NCBI GenBank assembly: GCA_021741945.1
Contig: JAIOWV010000002.1
Span: 1-46,365, forward strand
Direction of reading: 5' to 3'
DNA: 46,365 nt
Source of the DNA: Pontimonas sp.
Lineage (GTDB): Bacteria > Actinomycetota > Actinomycetes > Actinomycetales > Microbacteriaceae
A program made the translations under genes and the position numbers. The notes under the pieces are model-generated. The model had not been told where the DNA came from. It saw only the letters and a list, made by a program, of their open reading frames with translations, and did no database searches. Positions 9,125 through 20,336 of the stretch are shown piece by piece; position 1 is the stretch's first letter, and every line of letters starts with the position of its first letter.

Positions 9125-9153
9125 ACTATGCCATACCCCTGTATTTCCCGCAA
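9125..9153 (-). promoter_or_regulatory. candidate promoter of the S10 operon
   Basis: TTGCGG (9153-9148), a 17-bp spacer and CATAGT (9130-9125) resemble a sigma-70 type promoter read leftward. A start near 9118 would give a 5' leader of about 270 nt before rpsJ. The alternative -10 TAGTTT two bases further on would make the spacer 19 bp. The match is moderate. It lies just beyond the 3' end of the DUF418 gene. Confidence 0.45.
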
Positions 9154-9170
9154 CCCGGGCGTGTCGGAAA

Positions 9171-10343
9171 TTAACGCGTGGTCCGCACAAAGATTTTCGA
9201 CCACGATGTGAGAAGCTTCTCCATCGGTCCCTGGCGGAACCGAGAGAGCCATAGGCCCGCAAAACCAGCCAGAATAGCCGTCACCCCCAGGCTGATCAGG
9301 ACCGCTGACCAATAGGAGACCTCCTGGTAGAGGCCCAAGCCCCAGGCCCCAAAAATCAGGCTCAGAAGGAGCGACTGCGACAAATACACGGTCAAGGACA
9401 TTCGTCCCATGGATCCCAGCCAACCCAGGGCTTGAGGGCGGGTCCTGATGAGCCAGATCATGGTGCCCAGATAACCCATGCTCAAAAGCGGGGCAGTAAT
9501 AAAGCCTCCAAGGAGTCCCAGGAGTTCGGAGGTGGCAGTAGGTGAGGCCGCTACCAGGTTACCGAGCCAGATCCCTCCAAAGAGAACCTGAAGGCCAAGC
9601 CCCAAACCCCATCCCCAGATCGTCATCGCACGAAGTGTCGCCGGGCTCACACTCCCGGGGGACAGAGCTTGTGACCGAGCGGCCAAGATGCCGGCAAGGA
9701 AGGCCACAAAGGTCAAGGTGGCTTGGAACAAAATTAAGAAGACCGCTTCTTCTGACCAGAGTGCCCACCGTGCGGGGATCGCCTGCAGGAAACTACCGTT
9801 GGCAACCGCCTCGCCATAGGCCGCTCCAGCGGCCGAGGGCGGCGCAGTATCCGTAAACCCTTGGCTCTCGCCCAACCACGTCAAAGCGACCAAGGCCGCC
9901 AACACTGCCACGAAGGTTCCGTATATCCACCCCATCCATCGAACAATCGTCTTGCGAGTTCGACCATAGAAAGCGAGCAGAAGCAGAGCGAGGATTCCGT
10001 AGAGAAAGAGAATGTCCCCAATAAACAGCAGGCTGGCATGAGCTAAACCCAAAGCAATTAGGCCCAGGGATCGGGTGACCCACCGGGTCCTCCCAGTCTC
10101 TTGGTTACCCAACACATAGTGAGCGCTGTATCCGAAGAGGAACGAGAAGATCAGATAGAACTTGCCCTGGCCGAAGACAAACACCAGGAAAGCCGCAACG
10201 GCGTCACCCGCACTCTGAACACCCTCTGCCGTCACACCAGAGTCCACGGAAGTAGAAAAGTAGGCGACATTGACCAGGATGATCCCCCAGAGTGCGAATC
10301 CGCGCAGAACGTCGGGAGCAATGTCGCGGGTTGTCTGAGTCAT
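9171..10343 (-). CDS. DUF418 (YeiB-type) multi-pass membrane protein
   Basis: A 390-residue integral membrane protein. It starts MTQTTRDIAPDVLRGFALWGI, the usual DUF418/YeiB opening in which DxLRG(F/I)A(L/I) leads into the first helix. About ten hydrophobic segments follow, and the C-terminal DUF418 region contains GWLGSMGRMSLTVYLSQSLL. The biochemical role of this family is not established. The start at 10343 was chosen because it matches the family and overlaps the upstream stop by four bases (ATGA). It is the last gene of a coupled three-gene operon with an XRE regulator. Confidence 0.85.
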   Translation of the reverse strand: MTQTTRDIAPDVLRGFALWGIILVNVAYFSTSVDSGVTAEGVQSAGDAVAAFLVFVFGQGKFYLIFSFLFGYSAHYVLGNQETGRTRWVTRSLGLIALGLAHASLLFIGDILFLYGILALLLLAFYGRTRKTIVRWMGWIYGTFVAVLAALVALTWLGESQGFTDTAPPSAAGAAYGEAVANGSFLQAIPARWALWSEEAVFLILFQATLTFVAFLAGILAARSQALSPGSVSPATLRAMTIWGWGLGLGLQVLFGGIWLGNLVAASPTATSELLGLLGGFITAPLLSMGYLGTMIWLIRTRPQALGWLGSMGRMSLTVYLSQSLLLSLIFGAWGLGLYQEVSYWSAVLISLGVTAILAGFAGLWLSRFRQGPMEKLLTSWSKIFVRTTR

Positions 10344-10891
10344 AGTTGAACCTTTCGTCGGCGAAGTCCCACCGCAAGGGTGAGAGATGGCATCAGCATT
10401 ATTTGGGCGAAGACAAACCACACGATGGCGTTCGCTTGAGGCCAGGTGAGGCTAAACGTGGCAGCTGGCGAGCCGGCCCGGATCTCGACAATGGACCAGA
10501 AGAGCAAGGCCGTGGCAATCAATCCCAGAACGCCTCCGATAGCGCGATAAGCCGAAAGGTAGGTGCGATTCCTAATCCCAATCAGGCGCTCGTCTAACGC
10601 GTCGTCGGGAGAATCGGCAACAAGCCTCACCGCCCGCCGCAACAAGAACCAGGCAAGAAAAACTCCGGCAACCATGACCAAAGGAGCGAAGCCAATCACA
10701 TCGTCCACAAACCACACGATGACCGGAGCAACAAAAAGGATGAACACGGACAGAGCGATCACCGCGGTCAACCCTCGTGGCGTGCGGAGCCAGTCCCATC
10801 GGGTGTCGGAGAGGTCCTTGGTCACCTCCCTGGGGCTTGTTGTGTGCCAGAGCCACTCGTTGATAGCGCTGAGCGATACCTTGCGATTCAT
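10340..10891 (-). CDS. hypothetical four-helix membrane protein
   Basis: A 183-residue protein I do not recognise. The first 45 residues are soluble and contain several tryptophans. About four hydrophobic segments follow, near residues 42-61, 68-85, 116-133 and 149-172, with Arg-rich loops between them. The ATG overlaps the regulator stop (ATGA) and its own stop overlaps the DUF418 start (ATGA), so all three products should be made together. A membrane protein directly after a small XRE repressor recalls DUF2178-like modules, but homology is not claimed. Confidence 0.75.
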   Translation of the reverse strand: MNRKVSLSAINEWLWHTTSPREVTKDLSDTRWDWLRTPRGLTAVIALSVFILFVAPVIVWFVDDVIGFAPLVMVAGVFLAWFLLRRAVRLVADSPDDALDERLIGIRNRTYLSAYRAIGGVLGLIATALLFWSIVEIRAGSPAATFSLTWPQANAIVWFVFAQIMLMPSLTLAVGLRRRKVQL

Positions 10892-11163
10892 GAACGTTGT
10901 CCTGTCTTCTCAGTCTCCTCGGTGGAAGATTTCAGCTCGTTCTCGAGCCAAAAAATCTCCTCTAAGGGAACTTCCAGAGCTCGCGCAATTTTGAGAGCCA
11001 ATTCGAGACTGGGGTTGTACTCACCGCGCTCGAGATAGCCCATCGTTTGGTAGTGGACCCCCACCAGATCGGCGAGCTCCCCACGGGAGAGGCCTCTCGT
11101 GTCCCGGGCCTGCTCAATCCGATTGACAACCGGCGCAGTCTCGTCCTTGGGTGGTCGGCTCAT
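10888..11163 (-). CDS. XRE-family helix-turn-helix regulator
   Basis: A 91-residue DNA-binding protein, mostly a single HTH_3 domain. The segment VNRIEQARDTRGLSRGELADLVGVHYQTMGYLERGEYNPSLELALKIARAL is a textbook small Cro/C1-type regulator. An extension upstream of the ATG at 11163 was rejected because the -10 box TATGCT sits 7 nt before this ATG and no Shine-Dalgarno sequence is present, which suggests a leaderless message. It probably represses its own operon through the inverted repeat at 11169-11184. Confidence 0.88.
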   Translation of the reverse strand: MSRPPKDETAPVVNRIEQARDTRGLSRGELADLVGVHYQTMGYLERGEYNPSLELALKIARALEVPLEEIFWLENELKSSTEETEKTGQRS

Positions 11164-11168
11164 GATAG

Positions 11169-11199
11169 ATAGCATAAATGCTATGTAGCAATAATGCAA
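11169..11199 (-). promoter_or_regulatory. promoter and operator of the XRE-DUF418 operon
   Basis: TTGCAT (11199-11194), a 17-bp spacer and TATGCT (11176-11171) form a promoter whose start site falls at or next to the regulator's ATG. A perfect 7-bp inverted repeat, ATAGCAT-TT-ATGCTAT (11169-11184), covers the -10 box. That is the place expected for an autorepressor operator. The promoter lies directly downstream of the tuf terminator. Confidence 0.6.
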
Positions 11200-11219
11200 C
11201 ATTGACTAACCGTTAAATG

Positions 11220-11255
11220 ACGAAGGGCCCGGAGGATAGCCTCCGGGCCCTTCGT
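11220..11255 (-). terminator. rho-independent terminator after tuf
   Basis: A perfect 16-bp stem, ACGAAGGGCCCGGAGG paired with its complement across a 4-nt loop, begins 9 bp after the tuf stop. The run of T after the hairpin is weak (CATTTAA), as often in actinobacteria. It should separate the str operon from the XRE cassette downstream. Confidence 0.88.
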
Positions 11256-11264
11256 GCAAGGGAA

Positions 11265-12458
11265 CTACTTGATGATCTTAGTCACCGTTCCGGCGCCCAC
11301 AGTGCGTCCACCCTCACGGATGGCGAAGCTGAGGCCCTCCTCCATGGCGATGGGCTGAATCAGCTCAACGGTCATGTCGGTGGTGTCACCGGGCATCACC
11401 ATCTCGGTGCCAGAAGGCAGCGAGATGACGCCAGTTACGTCCGTGGTGCGGAAGTAGAACTGGGGACGGTAGTTGGTGTAGAAGGGGTTGTGACGTCCGC
11501 CCTCTTCCTTGGAGAGGATGTAGGCGGTGCCCTCGAAGTTGGTGTGCGGGGTTACAGAACCCGGTGCAACAACAACCTGGCCACGCTCAACGTCTTCACG
11601 CTTGGTACCGCGAAGAAGAAGACCACAGTTCTCGCCGGCCCATGCCTCGTCGAGCTGCTTGTGGAACATCTCGATACCAGTCACGGTCGTCTTCTGCGTG
11701 GGACGAATACCCACGATTTCGACGTCCGAGTTGATGGTCAAGGTGCCACGCTCGGCGCGACCGGTGACAACGGTTCCACGACCAGTGATCGTGAAGACGT
11801 CCTCAACGGGCATCAAGAAGGGCTTGTCCTTGTCGCGAACAGGGTCAGGAACGTTGTTGTCCACAGCGTCCATGAGCTCCATGATCTTGTCACCCCATGC
11901 AGCATCTCCTTCGAGAGCCTTGAGGCCAGAAACACGGATGACGGGAGCGTTGTCGCCGTCGAAGCCCTGGCTGGAGAGCAATTCGCGAACCTCGACCTCG
12001 ACGAGCTCGAGGATTTCCTCGTCGTCGACCATGTCGGACTTGTTCAGCGCGACGAGCAGGTAAGGAACACCCACCTGCTTGGCGAGCAGAACGTGCTCAC
12101 GGGTCTGTGCCATCGGACCGTCAGTGGCGGCAACCACGAGGATTGCACCGTCCATCTGTGCGGCACCGGTGATCATGTTCTTGATGTAGTCGGCGTGACC
12201 GGGGGCGTCAACGTGTGCGTAGTGACGCTTGTCGGTCTCATACTCCACGTGGGAGATGTTGATGGTGATACCGCGCTGACGCTCTTCCGGAGCAGAGTCG
12301 ATGGACGCGAAGTCGCGTACCACGTTGACTGCTGAGGGGTGACGGTCTGCGAGCACCTTGGAAATAGCAGCGGTAAGAGTGGTCTTGCCGTGGTCGACGT
12401 GACCGATCGTACCGATGTTGACGTGCGGTTTGGTCCGCTCGAACTTGGCCTTAGCCAC
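11265..12458 (-). CDS. tuf: elongation factor Tu
   Basis: The GTPase that brings aminoacyl-tRNA to the ribosome. It has 397 residues, the standard length. G1 is GHVDHGKTTLTAAI, G3 is DAPGHADY and G4 is NKSD. Domains 2 and 3 follow, with AERGTL and the C-terminal IREGGRTVGAGTVTKI. It starts with GTG at 12458, preceded by a strong GAGGAGG. It is the last gene of the str operon, 97 bp after fusA, and ends at a strong terminator. Confidence 0.99.
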   Translation of the reverse strand: MAKAKFERTKPHVNIGTIGHVDHGKTTLTAAISKVLADRHPSAVNVVRDFASIDSAPEERQRGITINISHVEYETDKRHYAHVDAPGHADYIKNMITGAAQMDGAILVVAATDGPMAQTREHVLLAKQVGVPYLLVALNKSDMVDDEEILELVEVEVRELLSSQGFDGDNAPVIRVSGLKALEGDAAWGDKIMELMDAVDNNVPDPVRDKDKPFLMPVEDVFTITGRGTVVTGRAERGTLTINSDVEIVGIRPTQKTTVTGIEMFHKQLDEAWAGENCGLLLRGTKREDVERGQVVVAPGSVTPHTNFEGTAYILSKEEGGRHNPFYTNYRPQFYFRTTDVTGVISLPSGTEMVMPGDTTDMTVELIQPIAMEEGLSFAIREGGRTVGAGTVTKIIK

Positions 12459-12555
12459 TATGGTCCTCCTCGGGACTGTTGATCTGAACTTTGCGGGCCC
12501 AGATTCTTGGTTACTTGTCTTGTTGTTGCAGGCCAGGCGAGCCTATTCGTTGGGC

Positions 12556-14670
12556 TTAGTCGCCCTTGCCCTTCTGAATAATCTCGTCGGCCACAGCCTT
12601 CGGGACTTCAGAGTACGTCTCGAAAGTCATCGAGTACACGGCGCGACCAGAGGTCTTCGACCTCAGGTCACCCACATATCCGAACATTTCCGAGAGCGGC
12701 ACGAGTGCGCGAACAACCTTAACGCCGGTCGCGTCCTCCATGCTCTGGATCTGCCCACGCCTGGAGTTGAGGTCACCGATGACATCGCCCATGTATTCCT
12801 CTGGGGTCCGCACCTCGACAGCCATCAACGGCTCGAGCAGAACAGGATTTGCCTTCCTGGCGGCCTCTTTATAGACCATCGATCCAGCAATCTTGAACGC
12901 CATCTCAGATGAGTCGACGTCGTGGTACTGCCCATCCAGCAGTGTCGCTTTGACACCGACGGTTGGGTAGCCCGCCAGAACGCCCACCTGCATCGCGTCC
13001 TGAATTCCAGCATCCACCGAAGGAATGTATTCACGAGGAATACGACCACCGGTGACTTGGTTATCAAATTCGTACATGGTCTCGCCCGTGATGTCCATGG
13101 GCTCGAGGTTGATCTGCACCTTCGCGAACTGACCAGAACCACCGGTCTGCTTCTTGTGGGTGTAGTCGACCTTCTCGACCAGCTTACGAATGGTCTCGCG
13201 GTAGGCCACCTGGGGCTTACCCACGTTGGCCTCGACGTTGAATTCGCGCTTCATACGGTCAACGAGGATGTCGAGGTGAAGCTCACCCATACCCTTGATG
13301 ACGGTCTGGCCCGTTTCCTGGTTCTGCTCAGTGCGGAACGTGGGGTCTTCTTCGGCCAGCTTCTGGATGGCCAAGGAGAGCTTCTCCTGGTCAGCCTTGG
13401 TCTTGGGCTCAATAGCGACCTCGATAACGGGCTCGGGGAAGGACATCGACTCGAGAACAACCGGGTGAGCGGGGTCACACAGCGTGTCTCCGGTCGTGGT
13501 GTCCTTGAGGCCGATCACGGCGTAGATGTGTCCTGCGGACACGCGGTCCACGGGGTTCTCCTTGTTGGCGTGCATCTGGAAAATCTTTCCGATGCGCTCC
13601 TTCTTGTCCTTGGTGGAGTTGACCACCTGAGCGCCCGACTCAATACCACCGGAGTACACGCGGATGTAGGTAAGGCGACCAAAGAAGGGGTGCACAGCAA
13701 CCTTGAACGCGAGAGCCGAGAAAGGCTCTGCGGAGGAGGGCTTGCGCATTACGATCTTCTCTGCGTCACGAACATCGTGTCCTTCGACGTCGGGGACATC
13801 GATGGGAGAAGGAAGGTAGGCAACGACGGCGTCGAGCATCGGCTGCACGCCACGGTTCTTGAAGGACGAACCGCAGAGAACCGGGTATGCAGCACCAGCA
13901 ATCGTCAGCTGACGGATGCCGGCCTTGATTTCGGCAGTGGTGATTTCTTCACCGCTCAGGAACTTCTCGAGCAGTTCCTCGTTGGCGTCAGCGACACCTT
14001 CGATGAGCTGCGCGCGGTATTCCTCTGCCTTGGCCTGCATGTCGGCGGGGATCTCTTGAATTTCGTACTCGGCACCCAAGGTAACGTCACCCTTCGAGTC
14101 ACCGGGCCACACAATCGCCTTCATCTCGACGAGGTCAACGACGCCGACGAAAGTGGACTCAAAACCAATCGGCAACTGGATAACCAGAGGCTTGGCACCG
14201 AGGCGCTTGATGATGGTGTCGACCGTGTAGTAGAAGTCAGCACCCAGCTTGTCCATCTTGTTGACGAAGCAAATACGGGGGACGTTGTACTTGTCCGCTT
14301 GGCGCCACACAGTCTCAGACTGTGGCTCCACACCTTCCTTGCCGTCGAACACTGCAACCGCACCATCGAGAACACGAAGGCTGCGCTCCACCTCAACGGT
14401 GAAGTCCACGTGGCCGGGGGTGTCAATGATGTTGATCTGGTGGTTGTCCCAGAAACAGGTGGTGGCAGCCGAGGTAATCGTGATGCCACGTTCCTGCTCT
14501 TGAGCCATCCAGTCCATGGTGGCTGCGCCATCGTGGACCTCACCGATCTTGTGAGAAATACCCGTGTAAAACAGAATGCGCTCTGTCGTCGTGGTCTTTC
14601 CCGCATCGATGTGAGCCATGATGCCAATGTTGCGGACCTTGTTCAGGTCGGTCAGCACGTCAAGTGCCAC
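12556..14670 (-). CDS. fusA: elongation factor G
   Basis: The translocation GTPase. It has 704 residues in five domains. G1 is AHIDAGKTTTTERIL, G3 is DTPGHVDF and G4 is NKMDK. Domain IV carries the conserved GQFAKV and VDYTHKKQTGGSG region. It starts with GTG at 14670 in the str operon between rpsG and tuf. No fusidic acid resistance changes were examined. Confidence 0.99.
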   Translation of the reverse strand: MALDVLTDLNKVRNIGIMAHIDAGKTTTTERILFYTGISHKIGEVHDGAATMDWMAQEQERGITITSAATTCFWDNHQINIIDTPGHVDFTVEVERSLRVLDGAVAVFDGKEGVEPQSETVWRQADKYNVPRICFVNKMDKLGADFYYTVDTIIKRLGAKPLVIQLPIGFESTFVGVVDLVEMKAIVWPGDSKGDVTLGAEYEIQEIPADMQAKAEEYRAQLIEGVADANEELLEKFLSGEEITTAEIKAGIRQLTIAGAAYPVLCGSSFKNRGVQPMLDAVVAYLPSPIDVPDVEGHDVRDAEKIVMRKPSSAEPFSALAFKVAVHPFFGRLTYIRVYSGGIESGAQVVNSTKDKKERIGKIFQMHANKENPVDRVSAGHIYAVIGLKDTTTGDTLCDPAHPVVLESMSFPEPVIEVAIEPKTKADQEKLSLAIQKLAEEDPTFRTEQNQETGQTVIKGMGELHLDILVDRMKREFNVEANVGKPQVAYRETIRKLVEKVDYTHKKQTGGSGQFAKVQINLEPMDITGETMYEFDNQVTGGRIPREYIPSVDAGIQDAMQVGVLAGYPTVGVKATLLDGQYHDVDSSEMAFKIAGSMVYKEAARKANPVLLEPLMAVEVRTPEEYMGDVIGDLNSRRGQIQSMEDATGVKVVRALVPLSEMFGYVGDLRSKTSGRAVYSMTFETYSEVPKAVADEIIQKGKGD

Positions 14671-14718
14671 AGTGTTCCTCCGGAGATTAGGTGGTTGGGG
14701 TTGGCCTGAAGCCGCGTC

Positions 14719-15189
14719 CTACCAGCGGTAGTGGGCGAAGGCCTTGTTGGACTCAGCCATCTTGTGGGTGTCTTCACGACGCTTTACAGCGGCACCAAGG
14801 CCGTTGGATGCGTCAAGAATTTCGTTGGTGAGACGCTCGGTCATCGTCTTTTCACGACGAGCCTTGGCGTAGCTGGTCAACCACCGAAGAGCCAGGGTGT
14901 TCGCACGGTGAGGCTTGACCTCAACGGGCACCTGGTAGGTGGATCCACCAACACGACGCGAACGGACCTCGAGGGTCGGGCGAACGTTGTCGAGCGCCTT
15001 CTTCAAGACGATGACGGGTTCCTGACCACTCTTCGAAGCGACGCCTTCGAGAGCACCGTAAACGATGCGCTCGGCGAGGCCCTTCTTGCCCTGAACAAGG
15101 ATTTTGTTCACGAGCTGAGAAACAATGGGTGCCCCGTATACGGGATCAGCAACAACGGGACGCTTAGGAGCGGGACCTTTACGAGGCAT
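14719..15189 (-). CDS. rpsG: 30S ribosomal protein S7
   Basis: Ribosomal protein uS7, which organises the head of the small subunit. It has 156 residues, the usual length, with MPRKGPAPKRPVVADPVYGAP and the RVGGSTYQVPVEV and RREKTMTERL signatures. Its ATG shares one base with the rpsL stop (TAATG). Confidence 0.98.
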   Translation of the reverse strand: MPRKGPAPKRPVVADPVYGAPIVSQLVNKILVQGKKGLAERIVYGALEGVASKSGQEPVIVLKKALDNVRPTLEVRSRRVGGSTYQVPVEVKPHRANTLALRWLTSYAKARREKTMTERLTNEILDASNGLGAAVKRREDTHKMAESNKAFAHYRW

Positions 15190-15563
15190 TACTTCTTCTC
15201 CATCTTCGCTCCGTAGCGGCTACGAGCCTGCTTACGGTTCTTCACGGCCTGGGTGTCAAGAGCACCGCGGACAATCTTGTAACGGACACCGGGGAGGTCC
15301 TTCACACGACCACCGCGCACGAGCACCATCGAGTGCTCCTGGAGGTTGTGGCCCTCACCGGGAATGTAGGCGGTAACTTCAGTACCGTTGGAAAGCTTCA
15401 CACGGGCGACCTTGCGCAAAGCCGAGTTCGGCTTCTTGGGGGTCGTGGTGTACACACGGGTGCATACGCCGCGCTGTTGGGGGTTGGCCTTCAGGGCAGG
15501 CGCCTTGGTCTTCTGGACCTTGGGCTTGCGTCCCTTACGGACCAACTGTTGAATCGTTGGCAC
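15189..15563 (-). CDS. rpsL: 30S ribosomal protein S12
   Basis: Ribosomal protein uS12, of the decoding centre. It has 124 residues. It begins with GTG at 15563 (MPTIQQLVRKGR), preceded by AAGGAG. The streptomycin-relevant segments KKPNSALRKVARV and RGGRVKDLPGVRY carry the wild-type lysines. It is the first gene of the str operon, behind a leader of about 250 nt that holds a GNRA hairpin. Confidence 0.98.
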   Translation of the reverse strand: MPTIQQLVRKGRKPKVQKTKAPALKANPQQRGVCTRVYTTTPKKPNSALRKVARVKLSNGTEVTAYIPGEGHNLQEHSMVLVRGGRVKDLPGVRYKIVRGALDTQAVKNRKQARSRYGAKMEKK

Positions 15564-15655
15564 AGTTCACTCCTTATTTGTGCTGCACGGTGACAGCTAA
15601 TTGATGGTGGTTACTGGATGGTGTTGGATACTTCTCCACCACCCAGCGACATCGC

Positions 15656-15686
15656 ACCAAGCTGTGCTTTCGCACCTTTGCTTGGT
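15656..15686 (-). promoter_or_regulatory. GNRA hairpin in the rpsL (S12) leader
   Basis: In the mRNA sense, ACCAAGC pairs with GCUUGGU. Inside, GUGC pairs with GCAC across a GAAA tetraloop, with a 4-by-1 internal loop between the two stems. It lies 93-123 nt before rpsL. Its GGTGCGAAAGC core is identical to the one in the rpsJ leader. Otherwise the 279-bp gap at 15564-15842 contains only a candidate promoter and no convincing ORF. Confidence 0.55.
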
Positions 15687-15817
15687 ATGCCGTGGGGGCC
15701 GGCTTGCCAGTGTTTCCGCTGGTTTCGCCCACAACCCAATGTGGAAGTGATGACCCGTGTCATGTCTTCCCAAATTTGGCAACACAGACGGGCGTGCCAT
15801 CGCACACACAAATTCCA

Positions 15818-15846
15818 AGACTAATGGCGAAAAAGCCCTGGGTCAA
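15818..15846 (-). promoter_or_regulatory. candidate promoter of the str operon
   Basis: TTGACC (15846-15841), a 17-bp spacer and TAGTCT (15823-15818) form a good sigma-70 type promoter read leftward. Its -35 overlaps the stop codon of the prepilin peptidase gene. A start near 15811 gives rpsL a 5' leader of about 248 nt, similar in length to that of the S10 operon. Confidence 0.6.
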
Positions 15847-16316
15847 ATGATTTCCGCATATTTTCCGGCAATCACGGCGAGTGCTGTTCCTGCCACTAGA
15901 GCGGGCCCAAAGGCGACGTGATCGCGCCCCCGCTGGCTTTTCCCAAGAATTCCCTCAAGCGCCACCACCCCACCAACAAAGAACGCCAAGGCGCACTGAC
16001 CAACCACCAGTTGCGGGTCAAGAAAACCCAGGTAAAAACCGAGCCCGCCCTGCAGTTTCACGTCGCCCCAGCCCAGAGCGTGCGGGGGTAGGGCAGCAGC
16101 GAGGGCAAAAACACCCGCGCTAAATGCCGCGGCAACCAGCCCGCCCTGAATCCGCCCGGAATCATTGGCCACTACAGCCAGAATCCCCAACCCCACAGCG
16201 AGAGTTCCGGTCCCGCAGTTTGGCAAACGGTGCTCTCGCAGATCTATTCGCGAGAGTAGAAGCCCCGCAATCCCCACACCCAGGTGCATGAAGACAAGAA
16301 TCGGCTCGAGAACCAT
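15843..16316 (-). CDS. single-domain type IV prepilin peptidase (A24 family)
   Basis: A membrane aspartyl protease of the family that cleaves and often methylates type IV prepilins. It has 157 residues, comprising only the A24 peptidase domain without the N-terminal zinc-finger methylase domain of PilD. The two expected catalytic aspartates are visible in SRIDLREHRLPN (about residue 25) and GWGDVKLQGGLG (about residue 94). FGPALVAG near the C-terminus matches the usual FGP segment. About five to six hydrophobic segments are present. The -10 box TAGCGT lies 6 nt before the ATG, so it is probably leaderless. No pilus or Flp genes are in the window. Confidence 0.85.
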   Translation of the reverse strand: MVLEPILVFMHLGVGIAGLLLSRIDLREHRLPNCGTGTLAVGLGILAVVANDSGRIQGGLVAAAFSAGVFALAAALPPHALGWGDVKLQGGLGFYLGFLDPQLVVGQCALAFFVGGVVALEGILGKSQRGRDHVAFGPALVAGTALAVIAGKYAEII

Positions 16317-16370
16317 TCCCCGACGCTAGATGGGTCGGCTACCGAGGCGTCAGCTTTATCCCCAGATACG

Positions 16371-16401
16371 AAGAAGGGGCCAGATTGCCTGGCCCCTTCT
16401 T
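16371..16401 (-). terminator. rho-independent terminator after rpoC
   Basis: A perfect 12-bp stem, AAGAAGGGGCCA with its complement across a 7-nt loop, lies 16 bp after the rpoC stop. The T tract is short. It closes the rpoB-rpoC operon. Confidence 0.85.
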
Positions 16402-16417
16402 GCAGTTCGTGCTGTGG

Positions 16418-20299
<3,882 letters not shown>

Positions 20300-20336
20300 G
20301 ATGTATCTCTCTCGTTAGTTCTGGCTCGGTCGTTAC

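Noticed and set aside
8544..9254. 236-codon plus-strand ORF across the rpsJ leader
   Set aside because: It runs through rpsJ antisense and the leader, has low-complexity Ser/Thr/Arg composition and no start signals.
12922..14709. 595-codon plus-strand ORF antisense to fusA
   Set aside because: Complete overlap with fusA, no family features, shadow of its codon bias. The same applies to the long frames opposite tuf (11217-12335) and rpoB (21807-23084).
15597..15824. short ORFs on both strands in the rpsL leader
   Set aside because: They overlap one another in the structured leader, lack ribosome-binding sites and show no conserved features.
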